Source: Bolinopsis microptera (taxonomy: Eukaryota; Ctenophora; Tentaculata; Lobata; Bolinopsidae). From it: a DNA stretch of 64,000 bases. Both the position numbers and the translations under genes were made by a program. This document shows, piece by piece, positions 63,503-64,000 of the stretch. The stretch covers positions 8,861,246-8,925,245 of the forward strand of contig NC_087081.1 in assembly GCF_026151205.1 (NCBI RefSeq). Direction: 5' to 3'. The notes beneath the pieces were generated by a model. The model searched no databases, was not told the origin of the DNA, and worked only from the letters and a program-made list of their open reading frames with translations. The first letter of the stretch is position 1. Each line of letters opens with the position of its first letter.

Positions 63503-64000
63503 GTGAGGTACGGAGTTATAGCTTTAGTCACAAATCAGATGCCAAATATTCTAAAATAATTTTATTTGGTGATAGATACAAGATAATCGTATTTTACTCA
63601 TTTGTAATATTATTTCATGATAAAAATGATTTTCACAGGATAATTTTGTTGACTGTTGAGTATATTTGAGGTGACAGTTGCAATAGAATGTCTATTCACA
63701 TGTAAGCAGTAAGACCTTATCAATGTCATCTGTCCGACAGCGACATCTGTCCGACAGCACTATTTTCTTGTGTTTGAAGTGATATCTCAAATTTGACACA
63801 TAGAAATTCAACCAAACTTGCACAAATTATTTGTCTTAAAGCTATCTTACTATCTAGTAAGTTTCAAGAAAATCGTATCGTTGGATCTCCAGATATATGC
63901 CTTGGTACCATTGCAAATCACCGAATTGGAGATATTTTTTGTGTTTAAAAGGTGATATCTCAAATTTGGCACATAGAAACTCGCTCAAACTTACACAGAT
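63503..64000. other. Window end with a 65-bp direct repeat
   Basis: TTTGTGTTTGAAGTGATATC ... ACATAGAAATTC..... occurs at about 63,768-63,830 and again at 63,937-64,000 (GTGATATCTCAAATTTG.CACATAGAAA). ATCTGTCCGACAGC is doubled at 63,728-63,758. No exon is seen here. Confidence 0.5.

Overview
This is AT-rich animal DNA: intron-containing genes with GT-AG introns, a secreted pentraxin-type protein, a rhodopsin-like GPCR, a trypsin-like protease and an SLC22/SV2-like transporter, packed with DNA transposons, LINEs and foldback elements. It fits a marine invertebrate, perhaps a cnidarian, but I cannot name the species from sequence alone.

Layout. 1-12 kb is a nest of inverted-repeat elements: a 0.65-kb palindrome, a 2.35-kb TA-flanked element holding a 1.6-kb palindrome built from dozens of AGCGCT-centred units with CCCTAA-rich DNA in its loop, several further inverted pairs, and two eroded LINE fragments. 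12.2-14.4 kb carries an intronless pentraxin-like gene (+) and a three-exon small Cys-rich coiled-coil gene (-). 16,902-28,302 is one complete Polinton/Maverick (endogenous adinto-like virus), with 131-bp terminal inverted repeats starting AG and a 6-bp target duplication CATGAT. It encodes integrase with chromodomain, packaging ATPase, adenain-type protease, double-jelly-roll major capsid, penton, a pX/pVI-like minor capsid candidate and accessory proteins, but no protein-primed DNA polymerase B. Penton, ATPase and the zinc-finger/coiled-coil gene are frame-disrupted.

28.8-29.2 kb is an 8-bp minisatellite. 31.2-33.6 kb holds plausible exons of a small plus-strand locus with three candidate terminal exons, each preceded by GAAAGT/ACTTTC hexamer arrays in opposing orientations. 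35.3-36.9 kb is a three-exon MFS transporter (-). 38.3-38.5 kb has one candidate membrane-protein exon (-). 40.2-49.5 kb is a large inverted-repeat element with a CR1-like LINE inside; that LINE's ORF2 carries about 145 in-frame copies of a hexamer coding for Lys-Asp between endonuclease and reverse transcriptase. 52.4-53.6 kb is a single-exon GPCR (-).

50.5-63.5 kb is a multi-exon coiled-coil gene (+) whose introns host two minus-strand genes: a fragmented single-pass membrane protein (57.0-58.7 kb) and a dead trypsin-like gene (59.3-61.3 kb) with two separate hAT-like insertions inside its coding exons. A tRNA-derived SINE lies at the edge of one coiled-coil exon.

One-base frame breaks recur in unrelated genes, often at A-runs. 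Some may therefore be residual assembly errors rather than biology, so each call of a broken gene without a second lesion should be read with that in mind.
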